NCBI RefSeq assembly: GCF_001653235.2
Contig: NC_035790.1
Span: 7,006,001-7,070,000, forward strand
Length of the DNA stretch: 64,000 bases
Direction of reading: 5' to 3'
Origin: Pochonia chlamydosporia 170
Lineage: Eukaryota > Ascomycota > Sordariomycetes > Hypocreales > Clavicipitaceae
Shown here piece after piece: positions 12,826-24,321 of this stretch. The position numbers and the translations under genes are program-made. The notes below the pieces were generated by a model. That model was not told the origin of the DNA. It ran no database searches and worked only from the letters and a program-made list of their open reading frames with translations. Within the stretch, counting starts at the first letter, position 1; every line of letters starts with the position of its first letter.

Positions 12826-14389
12826 ATGAGCGTCACACGTCCGGCGCATAGCCTCCTGGGCCGGTGTATCGCCTCAAGTCGAACTCGAGCTGCCTCACCA
12901 TCGGCAGCAGCGTCGGTAGTGTCATGCCAGCAGTTTCACAGCTCAGCAGCAGCACGATCCAAACGGCGGTCACGGTTCCGAAATGTCAAGGCCGAGGAAA
13001 TGGGGCTGCTAAACCCCTCTGTGCTGTCAAAATACCGCCAGGAAAAGTTCCCCGAGTACACCAAGGAGGAGCTGGAGGTCCTGACGCAAAAGTACACCCC
13101 CGAGCAGCTGGAAGCTCTCAAGGCGGGAGAGGAAGCAATCAACCCGGACGATGTGATCATCCAGGGACGACTCCGCGACGACCCCTATCGACCGACGTAT
13201 CTTGAAGACTACACGGTGCTGGATCCGCGATACGACGTGAAGCCCAAAGTGGACATCACTCCCAAGGAGCCCGAGTGGCTGGACCAGAACGCATGGGTGG
13301 ACCGGTACGGGTCGAAAATGATACAAATGACGGATAAAAAGACTAGCGATCAGCTCACGAGAGCCATGGTCCGCGCCCTGAGAAGGGTAAAGGAGAGCAA
13401 TGGCGAGGAACTAATAGACCTGACGGAGGAGGAGCTCAAGGACCTCGAGAACGACCCCGAGTTGCTCAAGAAGTACCTCATTGAAGACGACGGACAACCG
13501 GAGCCAGATGCCAATGCCGAGGGGCCGGATCTGCTGACGAGAGCGCAAGCCATGAAGCTCGACGAAGCAGTGGACGCGGAATGGGAAAGGGAACTGGACA
13601 AGCTGTCATCCGTGACGGACCAGAGCGAAGTCGAGCCCACGAACCTGGAGCTCCTGGCCGAGGGTCCCGCCGGCGTCAACCGCGCCTACTCTGCTGAAGC
13701 CGCTGAGCTGGGCAAGGTGCCCGGCGTCGAAGGTCTCTACAAGTCTGCCGCCGACCCCGAAGACGAGGGCCAGGACGACGGCGGCCATTACCAAGAGATC
13801 AAGCGCCTCACAGGCATGAAGCTCAGGGACATCCAGTCCATCTACCGCAAGGTCCTCGTCACGCGCTGGGTATCAAACCAGACCCGTCTAGGCAAAGTCC
13901 GCAGCACATCCGTCGTCGCCATCGCCGGCAACGGCAACGGCCGTCTCGGCCTAGGCATCGCCAAGTCCACGGAAGCAGGACTCGCAGCCGAAACAGCACA
14001 GCTCCTCGCCATCCGCAACATGAAGCCCATCCGACGGTACGAGAACCGCACCATTTTCGGCAACGCCAAAGCCAAGGTGTCTGGAACGGTAGTCGAGCTC
14101 TTTTCCCGACCACCAGGTACGTCTCGTTCACGCTCTCGCCAAACAAAGTAAGATACTAACACACACAGGCTTTGGCCTCCGCTGCCCACACCGCATCTTC
14201 GAAATGTGCCGCGCCTCCGGCATCCACGACATCCACGCGCGCATGCCCCGGTCCAAAAACCCCATGAACTCCGTCAAAGCGGCGTACGAGGCGCTCACAA
14301 ACCAGGCTGATCCCGAGGAAATTGCCATTGGCAGAGGCAAGAAGATGGTTGATGTGCGCAAGGTGTATTACGGAGGTGCTGTATACTAG
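12826..14389 (+). CDS. MRPS5: mitochondrial small-subunit ribosomal protein uS5m
   Basis: Two exons (12826-14116 and 14169-14389) give about 503 residues. The intron is 52 nt, with ACTAAC before the acceptor. The first 50 residues are rich in Arg, Ser and Ala and lack acidic residues, as expected of a mitochondrial presequence. A long charged, Glu-rich extension follows. The uS5 domain fills the C-terminal third: the N-terminal double-stranded RNA-binding part begins near LRDIQSIYRKVLVTRW and includes VVAIAGNGNGRLGLG, and the C-terminal part begins with GFGLRCPHR. Fungal mitochondrial uS5 proteins have this large N-terminal extension compared with bacterial S5. It acts in the mitoribosomal small subunit near the mRNA entrance. 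The start at 12826 is the first ATG of the frame; a GTG lies just before it. Confidence 0.93.
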
Positions 14390-14496
14390 ATATCAGCTGT
14401 ATAATATTGTACATTTACTTGTGTTTCTTCCAAGCCCAAATCGCATCGTATCTTCACCAAATCGTATCATATCATGTCGTCGTAGTTGTAATTAAA

Positions 14497-14808
14497 TCAA
14501 GGCTGCTCCCCCTGCCCCCAATCAATCTCCTGCTGCAACACAATACTATAAACACTCGCTTTGAGCAGCGTAAACGCCAGGCTCGTCTTGCGCTCCAAGT
14601 CCCGCAGCCCATCTAGGATTTCTGTCGACGGGTTCGAAGCGAGGTCATCTAGGACAGACGCCAACTACGCTTGTCAGTTTTGACGCCATCTCGTTTGTTT
14701 GGTAAGGCAACGTACCTGCTTCATGTTATTTGATAGCCGTTCATATTCGTCGAGGACTTCTTGCTCTAGCGGCGAGAGGTCTGGCGTGGAGAGAATGTTG
14801 GATTCCAT
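14497..14808 (-). CDS. DAD3: DASH/Dam1 complex subunit Dad3
   Basis: Two exons on the minus strand (14716-14808, then 14497-14664) give 86 residues. The donor is GTACGT and the acceptor GTAG, phase 0. The protein has the Dad3 pattern: a short N-terminus, then LSPLEQEVLDEYERLSNNM, then a second helix with LERKTSLAFTLLKASVYSIV. The size and two-helix form fit Dad3 of other ascomycetes. Dad3 is part of the ten-subunit, fungus-specific DASH ring that couples kinetochores to spindle microtubules. The gene converges on the uS5m gene and stands head to tail with the large coiled-coil gene. Confidence 0.9.
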
Positions 14809-15197
14809 TGTTGTGCGTGACGCGACGTGGAGGGTTGACGTGAGGTTTGGGCTCCACTGTGCTAGTAGAGGTTTATGGTGGAGGGGCAGACACATCTAAG
14901 TACCTAGGTAGTTTCTACACCTGAGCAACCCGGATGTGGGAGTGCGTGCTTCGTCTATGAATACCAGACTTCTCACAGACAAAGCATCAATTGATCTGTT
15001 TACAATATATATATATATAGCAATTTAGGTACATGCACGCAATAAACGCTTTTGAATAGAATCACACCAAAAGAATATCCTCAATTCACCTACACAAGAA
15101 AACGTGAAACGCTAGGCTAACTGTCCCATCCTAATCCATACATCATATCAAAAGAACGCAGCTAACATCACATACAATATGTCATCCATCCTTCTGA
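14809..15197. other. intergenic gap with AT run and palindrome
   Basis: This is the upstream region of DAD3 and the 3' side of the coiled-coil gene. It contains TACCTAGGTA at 14901-14910 and an AT dinucleotide run at about 15005-15019. Confidence 0.6.
14901..14910. repeat. TACCTAGGTA palindrome, copy 1
   Basis: A perfect 10-base palindrome 93 bases upstream of the DAD3 start codon. The same ten bases recur at 32028, 40051 and 61196. Confidence 0.85.
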
Positions 15198-18100
15198 CTA
15201 CTGCCCATATACAACTAGCCCAGTCTCAGCTCCAACGTCCGTTCCGACCTGACTCTCCGTCCAGTCGCTTTCTGTCCCATCGTACTCGCTGTACGTCCCA
15301 GCCTCTGACTCGGTATACTGGCTTGACATGACCGTCGTGCCAACACTGCTCCTCCTCAATGTCCCAGTGTCACTACCTTCACCGTCGTCGTCCACCAGCG
15401 AGTCAAGTGCTGAATCATTATCCACTGTATACTCAAGGGTGCTTGCCGCTGGCGAAGGGACGGCTGTTTCAGGTTCCTCGAGCTCCTCTACTGTCTCGCG
15501 AACACCGAGATTCTCCTTGTCTTCCTCTCCAAAACCCTTGGCTAGACCACCACCCCAGCTGCGCTTTCGGAGGGCATTGCCAGCTGGTGTTCGTACGCTT
15601 TGGCTTCTCTTAACAAGAGCAGACGGCGAGTTGCTGTTCATCTGGCTGAGAGACGCAATTCGTCTGGCAGATCCGTTCTGTGCAGGCACACCGAGGTTTC
15701 GCTTGGTCGACAGCGCCATGTTCACAGCAGGCCGGCTTGACTTATTCGTGCTACCAGCTTCTCCCTCTTCCGCGACAGGCTTCTTGACGCGCTTGCGATT
15801 CATGGCATCGCGGCTCTTGTTGCCCTTGGCCATTAGCAGGACTCGGGAATGGTCCATGACGCCTTCCACAATGCGTCGCTCCAACCTCTCAGCACGGTAC
15901 TCCATATCTGACAGCTCTTCCTTGCGCAGACGCAAAGCTGTCTCCAGTGACGACACATCGCCAGTCAGTCGCGTCTTTTGCCTGATTAAGCTCTCCTGCT
16001 CCGTCCGCAGGTTCAGGACACTCGCACGGAGTCTATCCTCCTCATCCTTGAGACTAAGAATGGCTGCTTCCATGTGCTCTCGTTCCGCAAGCTTACGCTC
16101 CAGTTCAACAGAAGTTTCCTGGAGCGTCTTCTCTCGGTCGTCATGGTCATTTTCAATCCGCTGCGTCTGAGAAGACAGGAACTGTGATATTTCAGCAGCA
16201 GTATTGACCACAGACTGATGTACCTTGTCTAGAGTCTCCAGCTGACTAAATGCCTGAGCAGACGTCGTGCTGTGGTCTACAAGCTTATCAAGCTTCTGGT
16301 TGACCACGCTGTCGTCGTACCGTTGCTCGGCCAATCTATCCAGCCTCTCCTTGACCTCGGAATCATCATACTTTTGATCCGCAATCAGGCTGAGCTTCTC
16401 CTGCACGACCGAGTCGTCATATTTCTCGGGCTGTGGGAGCATTGCTTGCTCAATTGGCTTGGCCTCGGCAATCTTGTCTTGAAGGTCGGTGGTGGCGGAT
16501 TTGGAGTGTTCAAAGTGCTCTCCAACCAGCAAGAGAATGTCTTTGACAGCCTCAAGAATCTGGGGTTGGTACTCCTTCATCTCGCCTTGCAAGCCTTCAA
16601 CAGCGGTGATGGCCTGCTGGACGTGATCTCGGGTCTGCTGGTGCTCAGTCTTTCCTTCAGTCTGGCTCTCTTCAGCACGGGTGGTGAGGTCCTCGACCTT
16701 GGAAAAGACTGTCTTGGAAGCTTCCTCCATCTTCTCCAAGGAGTCTGTGACTGTCGAACCTAGAGTATCAATGAGGAGTTTCAAATCTTCCGCAATAGAC
16801 TTTGTGCTGATAACGGCAGCTTCAGTCTCGATTTCTCGGGCTTCACTGGCCTCGCTCTTTTCGTCCAACGTGGCCTTGAATTCGTCATACTTGGCAATCA
16901 GCTCTGTGATTTTGTCGTCAATCTTTGTGCCAATATTGTCCGCTGCCTCCTGGAGCTTCTCATTTGACTCTAGTCGGGCACCGGCGACGACTTCCTTGTT
17001 CTCCTCAAACTGCGTCTTCATTGTCTCAAACATCTCCTTGAGGTCGGAGCCAACATTCTCATTCTTATCAATCTTCTCGCCCATTCCTTCGAGAAGCTTG
17101 CCAACAGCATCAAGGCCTGTTGAGCCATCTTCCAGCTTGCTTTTAATGGCTTCCTGAAATTCTTCCAAAAACGTCTTGACCTCGGTTACACGATCGGCGA
17201 CACCGACGATTTCAGCTTGGCGATCATCAAGGGCCTGGGCGGTCGAGTCGGTATGTGCATCAATCTTCTCCTTGGCTTCCTTCAGAATAGTCTCCAAATT
17301 GGAAATGTCCTCCTTGTTGGAAATGGTAGCAAAATCGGTGCTACCCAAGCCGTCAAGCGTAGTCTTGATTTCCAGAACATGTGCTTCGACCGCTTCAACT
17401 CCAGTCCTCGTGGCCATCTCCTCGTCGGATGACGCCACGGCTCTTTCACTTCGCTCCTTCAATTCTTCAAGACCAAGGCTGAGTTGTGTCACAAGAGTCG
17501 CCAAAGCATTCAAGTCCTCCTTGTGTGAGATGGTGGACAGCTGCTCCGACATGGAAGTCATGGTCTCGCGAGTCTCGAGGACATGAGTCTCAATAGCATC
17601 AAGATGCTCTTTACGAACTGCTTGTTCACCTTCAATGAGGTCGTCCAGACTAGCCTTGGTGTTGCGGAGAATAGTCTCAATGGCTTGCACATCATCCTTG
17701 GAGGCGGCATCACTGTTGGACGCCGGGGTGGCATCTCGGGCTTCTTCGGCAGGTGGAGCGGCAGCAGGGGTTTCTCGAGTCGAAATTTCTTGAACATTTT
17801 CCTGGACATTGCGAAGCATATCTTCCAGGCGACTCAAATCGTCCCGCTGAACTGTCTCGGCATCCGGTTCCATCGCCTCCACCTTGATTCTGAGCTGGGT
17901 AATGAGGACTTCGAGATTCTTAATGTCGTCCTGCTTCACCATGTCGGCGGGAATGATTGCGCGACTGGTATCTTCGTCTTGAACAGCTGGCACTGCGGCG
18001 ACTGCCCTCTCAGTGCTGCTGTCTCGCAGGGTTTCAATATCCGACCTAACACCATCCAACCCGGACTTGAGTGCGTCCAAGACTTCGTCATTGCCAGTTA

Positions 18101-20965
18101 TATCCGATGATTTGCTGATGACGCCTTCCATGATAAGTCGTTCAAATGCGGTGCGGAGCTCGCTCAACCCATCCTGTATGGTATCCAAAATGTCACCTGT
18201 CTCGGGTCGAGGGCGCAAGATTTCTTGCCTAAGGCTCGTCAGCCCGTTATGCAGAGCCTCCAAGACTTCTTGATTGTGTCCAGTTGGAATGGCCGGGGCA
18301 GACGCAGGAACCATGGAAGAGTTGACAATATCACGGAGCCCTTCCAGTTGAGTTTGGAGCTCACCGCGCGAGCTCTCGTTGGCCATGGTGACAGCTCGTG
18401 TGACTTCCTCCTTGAATTCGTCCATAGTCCTTGACAAGTTATCCATGAATTCTTCTTGGCCAGCAGCACCGGACACCCGGTCAACGTAGCCTTCAATAGC
18501 GATTCTGAGATTTTCAAGCCCATCCTTCGTTGCGTCAAGGACTTGCTCCGTGTCCCTTCCATTGGCGGCAACATTGTCCTTGGCTTCTTCAGAGACCGCT
18601 CTGAATTCAAGTTTCAGGTACTCCATAATGTCCTGGAGACGGGAGACGACCTCGTCATTGTTGCTGGGAACAGCCATAAGCGTCGCTGCGAGGAAGGTCA
18701 AAGCCACTGAGGCCCTCACGCACAGCATGAACAACATCTTGGTGTGACATGTCGTTACCAACAGCAGAGGCAGCGACGGGGAATTCGAATTCCTCCAGAC
18801 AATCACGAACGGCATCGATAATCTCGTCCCGAGACAACGAAGCTGGGGTATCAACCTGCGGAGGAACGAAATGCTTTAGTCCTTCCACAACTGCCTTGAA
18901 TACCTCTTCTCTCGTTGCGGCTTCGGGCCGCTCATCCCGAGGAGCATATTCCTGAAGCCCTTCCTTGAGGCAGGCCAGGACTTCATCCCGCTCAAGCCCG
19001 AGCTGTTGCACTTCAATTTCGGGTTTATAGTTTTCCCAAGCGTCTCTGACGGCTTCGATGACGTCTTCTCGGCTAAGGTCTGGTGTCTCGTCACGAGAGG
19101 CTTCGGTATCTCGGAGTGCAGCTCGCATGGCGTTGTAAATTTCTTGGTAGTCGACCACAGTCTTCTGTGAGGACTGTGACTGGGCGGACTGGCGACGGTG
19201 TTCTCTCAACACGTTGTTGAGCTGTTCCTTCATCTGCTCCAAGCCTTCATCAATGACCCTGGAGACCTCATCCTTGCTGGGAGACTCGCTCTCCTCAATT
19301 CCTCGGGATCCGACCTTTTCCAGCCTCTTTCCTAATTCTCGGCCCATACCAAGAACCTCACCTCTCAGTTCGCGGACAAGTGCTTTGACTTCAGCGGTCA
19401 AACCGCCTCCCTGCGAGACGCTGTCCTTGACGGATCGAATAATCTTCATGAGCTCATCATTCACCAACTCCGAGCCTCTGCCAGAAGGAGCAGAGGATCT
19501 CCTGCTTTCAGTGCTATTGAGGAGTCGTTCCACTCTCTGGGACATGGGGCCGCTTCTTGCCAATTCCATATCATGGTCGCTCAAGCCCCTGCCTCGGGTT
19601 GCATTTCCGAGCACGACAGCATTTTCGGATTGAGAATGGACGTATTGTGCCAGCTCATCTACCTTGGTAGCAGTGGCTAAGCCAGAGAGTTTCTGTGATA
19701 GCTGGTTGAGCAGGCCAACCAAGGACTCTTGTCCTTCCTTGGTGCCCAGCCCATTCCAAATCTTCTCCAACAGCATAAGCGAAGCACCCGTGTCCACTCC
19801 AGAGAGAGACGGGGTGCTAATGGAGCCACGGTCAATCGACTCGGCAAAACTCTTGGGCGATGGTATCCGAGGAAGTTGAAATGGGCGTGAGTGAGTGGGC
19901 GGCGAGCCAAACGGCTTGTTGTCGAGGTATGGCCCATTGAAGGAAGTGATTCGGCTAGATTGTTCAGTGATATTGCCAACAAGCTCTCTTAAGCTCTTTC
20001 GCACATCCTCATCTCTCGACTTGGTAGCCTCTTTCAGGCTCAATAAATCGGTGGCGTTGTCTCGACTCCGCCGGCTCAAAGCCGACATCTCCTTCTGCAG
20101 AGAAGTAGCGATATTGGTAAGTGTAAGCAATTGAGCGGACAAATCTTCCGAATTCAGAAACTGCTTTGGCACAGAGCCATTTGTAATATTGGACAGAGCA
20201 GGCTCCGCCTCTCTGGAAGAAGGTTTGGCGCCCATAGTCTGCAAGGCAAGCATAGTCGAGCTCTGCGGGGGCGTATTCTCACCCAGTATGCTCTGGGGAG
20301 GTCGTCTAGCCGTCGGTCTCAAAATAGGCGTCAGGCTAGGTCCAGGGATCGGAGTGGAAGTGGCCGAATCCCTATCAGATCTCGGCTCAGGTGGTAATTC
20401 TCTCGGTGTGGTGGGTGTTGAGGGCCGCAGGTCAGGTTTATTCCAGCTTCCCTCAATCATAAGGCTCAGATCTCGCACAGATCCAGGCTGCAGAGACTGT
20501 AGACGACGGTGTGAACCGCCCTTGGTAGGGCTTCTCTCTGGCGACTCTCCGGCACGCCTGATGACGGCGCTGCTTTCCCGCGCCCGCTCGTTCAACGCAG
20601 CATGGGCAGACTGAATGGCGCTCGACGTGCCGGCACGCGAAGTGAAGCCGGGAGATTGGGGATTGGGATTCAACGGTAGAGGGGGCGGCGCTCGTTCTGG
20701 GTCTGAGCTATCCCACCTGTTGTGTGTCAGTACTTTGGGTCGAAGATATGCGTGAAAGGGCTAAAAAGAATGCCCTCTCTTTTTCCATCAAACGGGAAAT
20801 AAGGAGCAGAAAGACAAAGACAAGAGAAAGCCCAGAAGAAACTGCTATTCTTACGCACATAGGAACAAGTGCTCGCATATTCTGGTCCGAAGACGCAGAA
20901 TGTTGATGTTTCAAATATCTCTCTCCATCCCGAGACGAAGTCGTGTCCCAGTCCGACTGTGACAT
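15198..20965 (-). CDS. giant coiled-coil protein with repeated helical units
   Basis: The minus-strand model has exons 20859-20965, 18759-20716 and 15198-18685, giving about 1,850 residues. The first intron (142 nt, donor GTGCGT) has clear ends. The N-terminal ~300 residues are Ser/Pro-rich and disordered. The middle contains many units of about 30-50 residues with the pattern [DE]-V-x-x-A-[VIL]-x-[DE]-G-L, for example REDVIEAVRDAW and NDEVLDALKSGL. The next ~600 residues are heptad-rich coiled coil, and the C-terminus is basic and then Ser/Thr/Glu-rich. The second intron (18686-18758, 73 nt, GTAACG..CTCGCAG) is uncertain: its sequence reads in frame as another repeat unit, and without it the two long frames differ by one base near 18678. 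A structural or scaffold role is likely by shape only; I assign no function. Confidence 0.8.
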
Positions 20966-22147
20966 GTTCGAGGGCTAGGAGCCTCTGGGCCCTTTGTTTC
21001 GTGATATCTTGAGGAATGTGATGTGGGCTGGCGAGGAATGCGGAACAGCAGCCGCTGCTCTTTTCGGGTTGTCGTCTTGTACACCAGTTTACTTCAGAAA
21101 GATAACAAAATTGGCGTTACTGAAAATTTTAAAAACAAAGTCCTTTCGCGGTGAAGAGCCAATATTATCAGTGTCGTTTCTTCATAGTCCTATATTGTAC
21201 GCCTCAATATTAAAGGGTGGGATGTGCCCAGGCAGAAGGGAGGAACCAGCATTGATAGCTTTTGCAGGGCCATGATTGTTGACGACGGCCCACCCGCTCA
21301 TTGGGCTCGAAAGTGGGCGTTCATGTTTTGGCGTGGATGTTCGTTGCGCGGGGCAACGGGGGGTCCTTGTTGTGTGACGGCTTTGTACCTATGCATATGA
21401 TATTGTAGGAGCGGGTACAAAATGACGTGGTCAATCTTTAACTTCAATTTCTTTTGGTTGGAAGTGTTGTTCTGCCTTCATTGGCTACTTATCACGATCA
21501 CGGCACTTGACTAGCGTAGATGGCGGATCTGGGCCGAGATATGGGAAGGCGGGAGCTTATCGACGGAGCTGCGCAAGCGGAGCAAGCCGAATTGAATTGA
21601 TTGTTGTTGAGAGCTGGGTTCTCTTCTGGTGGTCAAGTATTCATGAGTATGGGGTGAGGGCCATCATGGCGTAGTTGGATGCTGTGCTACATCAGGCTGT
21701 GATGTTCTGTTTACCTCGCCATGATAGTCACGCCTCGGCCATGAGACATTGTGTCAACATCATTGTCTTGGTGTCAGACCAATGATGAATAACTTGCTCT
21801 TCTGCCACAATGTGAATTGATGATTCACCAAGGCGGTTTCACACGAAATCTTCGCGTGCAAGCACATCAAATTGGAACATGTCCCAAACTTCATAGTCAA
21901 AAGACATGGTATTGGAGATGAGTATCTAAGTATCCACCCTCTTCATCGCAACTCATATCCAACCCTCGCTCCATCTATTTGCAAATAGCCAAGAGCAGTG
22001 GTCTATTCTTCGTCAAATACCAAACAAGCTTCTTTTCCAAACCCAACCAACCCCGAACGAGTATATAAAACTTGAGAAAAAATCCATCCCGTCTCCATTA
22101 CAAAATCATTTCCAGGTTGCAAAATAGTACTAGTAACACATTGCCCT
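20966..22147. other. 1.2 kb intergenic region
   Basis: This holds the promoter of the minus-strand coiled-coil gene and the 3' region of GGC1. A plus-strand TATATAAA lies at about 22062-22070 with no plus-strand gene after it; it may be chance or may start an antisense transcript into GGC1. No coding frame is supported. Confidence 0.5.
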
Positions 22148-23626
22148 CTATTGCTTGGAGAAGGCGGCATCGAAGGCGGGAATTAGGGTCTGGGCGAGCC
22201 AGAATGAGAAGACGAGCTTGGGACCAGTCATGAGCAGCTGCGACGACAGTTAGCAAACAGTAAGTTACTTGAGGTGGGAATCTGCATGGCTGAAGTCACG
22301 CAGAAAAGGATGCCATTTACCTTGGGAACGAGACCCTTGAAGAAACTGGAGAAGCCTTCCTTGCGAGCCATGTTGGTCAAGATACGGAATCCACTCTCGG
22401 GGTTGTCAAAGTTACGGTTCTGGATTCTGGTCTTAATCACATCCAAGGGGGCGGAAACAACGAGAGAGGCCGAGGCACCAGCGATCGAAGCAACAAAGTT
22501 TTGGAACCAGGTTGCCTTGTTGTAGTCTTGAAGCTGGAACATGTATTCTTTGGCGAAAGCAGAACCTCCAAACAGCTGTTATGAGCACAATGTCAGTATG
22601 TCAACTGGCGAAACCAACCAAACATTCGGAATGACGCAACATACCGCGAAAGAACCAGGGGCGTTACGGGCAGCAGTCCAACCCCAACCTCGATACAATC
22701 CGAATCCTTCGTCGGCGACAATTTTGAGGACGCCACGGCCCTTGAAGGCCTCGGGGTTCGTCTGGCGCTTGATCTTGAGGACATCGAGGGGAAGGAGCAC
22801 AATCTCACCAATACCGATTAGACTGCAGCAGAAAACATTGTGAGCCATTATTCCGCCATCGGTGCCCTGTGGCGCAACAATGAAGCGCGAACTGAGCGAC
22901 CAAAAGAGGGTGCTGAGAGTGGGAAGATGTGATGACTGACCTGCCAGCAGTAGAGTGCATGATAGCCTTGCCCGTCTTCTTGCCAAATGCGCTCTCAAAG
23001 TCCTTGCCATAGTGCGTGGCCAAGTAGTCACGAGCAACGGGTTGACCGCCGTACTTGTAGATTCTCTGAAGGACTTTGTAACCAGCAGCGTAGCCGAGAC
23101 CGGGGAATAGTGAGATGAACTTTCGACCGAGGGGAGCGCCAGCCTTGTCCTTGAAAATGACTTGGTTCAATTGGCTTGCGTTGGCGACCTGTGTAGTGCA
23201 AGGAAGAAACCTCATGTCAGCCCGTCGGTTCCGATTTTCTCATGTCCGTCATGGGGGTGGATATGTGCGGAGTGTGCCGCATTGAGTGCGTATCTGTCTG
23301 GGTTCTGCTTACTCGGGTCTGGTTGCTCATCAATCGCTTCGCGATGGTATCAACCTGTGCAAATCATGTCAGTCAGTAGACGGTAACCTCGGACTTGTGG
23401 TCGAAATTGGTCGGGATTCGTCGTACGGGGTGGAAAATTGCCAACTCGGCGATACCAGCGGAGCCTACAACCAGTCAGTATGCATTGGTTTCCTGGGTGA
23501 AGCTTAGAAAGCCTCGGGTATGTCGATGGCTTCAAGCATCCAATTGGCGAATGGTTTACCTGAACCTAGGAGTCTGGCCAAGTTGGACTCCTTCTCTCGG
23601 CCTGCATTTCCAGTCGGGGGCGACAT
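22148..23626 (-). CDS. GGC1: mitochondrial GTP/GDP carrier
   Basis: Seven minus-strand exons join in frame: 23560-23626, 23427-23464, 23313-23354, 22941-23188, 22645-22822, 22321-22575 and 22148-22237, giving 305 residues. Three carrier repeats are visible, each with the Px[DE]xx[KR] signature: HPVDTIAKR, LPLDVLKIKR and APLDVIKTR. Stretches such as LFPGLGYAA, YKYGGQP and GWGWTAARNAPGSFALFGG are characteristic of the Ggc1/Yhm1 subfamily, and the length matches (about 300 residues in yeast). The protein exchanges matrix GDP for cytosolic GTP across the inner membrane and affects iron homeostasis in yeast. Six introns in such a small gene, with exons as short as 38 and 42 nt, are notable but every junction keeps frame. 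Confidence 0.94.
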
Positions 23627-24321
23627 TGTGAGGGATTATGGGCGGTGGGAATGTGAATGGTCTCCCGCTGGCCGATTTGGTGGTTGAAGATGTTGTCGCA
23701 AGGAAAGTAGTGAAAAAAAGGGCTCCTGGGGAAAATGGGCTGGTGATGGATAGGGATTTTTTTTTTTTGGCTGGTGCAAGGCGTGCCTGTGCCTGGCTTG
23801 TGGTTCCCGAGATCGGGACCACAGGCACTCAATCAAGCACGCGACGGCCGATGGCTGGGTCAGTGAGGCTGCCAGTGGCCGGCTGGAGGGTCTTTGCACT
23901 ACGGAGCTGTAAGTTAGTGCCCCATGTCCTCTGTGCTGCCCAAGAGATCCGAGGTACGAACTAAATGCCCACCCAATTGCGATGCATCATGAAAGGTGCT
24001 GTGCCTTGGTGCGTCAAATCACTTCAACGTTGCAATATTCACCATTTATGCGTCAACTCCGTGAGATCAGATAGTTCGCTTCTGTTTACACGCCTGTACC
24101 GCTTAAACTCAAAGCTAAATGAAAGCAATTGCGAATCAGTGTACAGGTCATGCCATATATTTATCCATTGCCCAATGCTGCTAAATGCCCAGAGTACGTC
24201 AAACATGCGCCGCGTACATATAGATACGCATTCGTCAATCCGCCTCCATGCTCAAGTGCTTTTTGCCAATGCCCGTCGTTGCTACTGTGTGCTACTGACA
24301 GCTCAGCCCTCCCTGCCTCGC
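23627..24321. other. GGC1 promoter and RPC82 3' region
   Basis: This gap lies between two minus-strand genes. It has a run of 12 T at 23757-23768 about 130 bases upstream of the GGC1 start. I see no gene. Confidence 0.6.

Noticed and set aside
14625..14640. GGTTCGAAGC resembling a tRNA T-loop (also near 110)
   Set aside because: No matching acceptor, D or anticodon arms are visible around either place; the first lies within the DAD3 coding exon.
15328..16170. 280-codon plus-strand frame inside the coiled-coil gene
   Set aside because: Ser/Leu/Arg-rich mirror of the Glu/Lys-rich coiled-coil coding strand.
18687..18720. 34-nt GTGAGG..CGCAG intron as the join in the coiled-coil gene
   Set aside because: It fits the frame but is shorter than fungal introns normally are; the 73-nt alternative is preferred.
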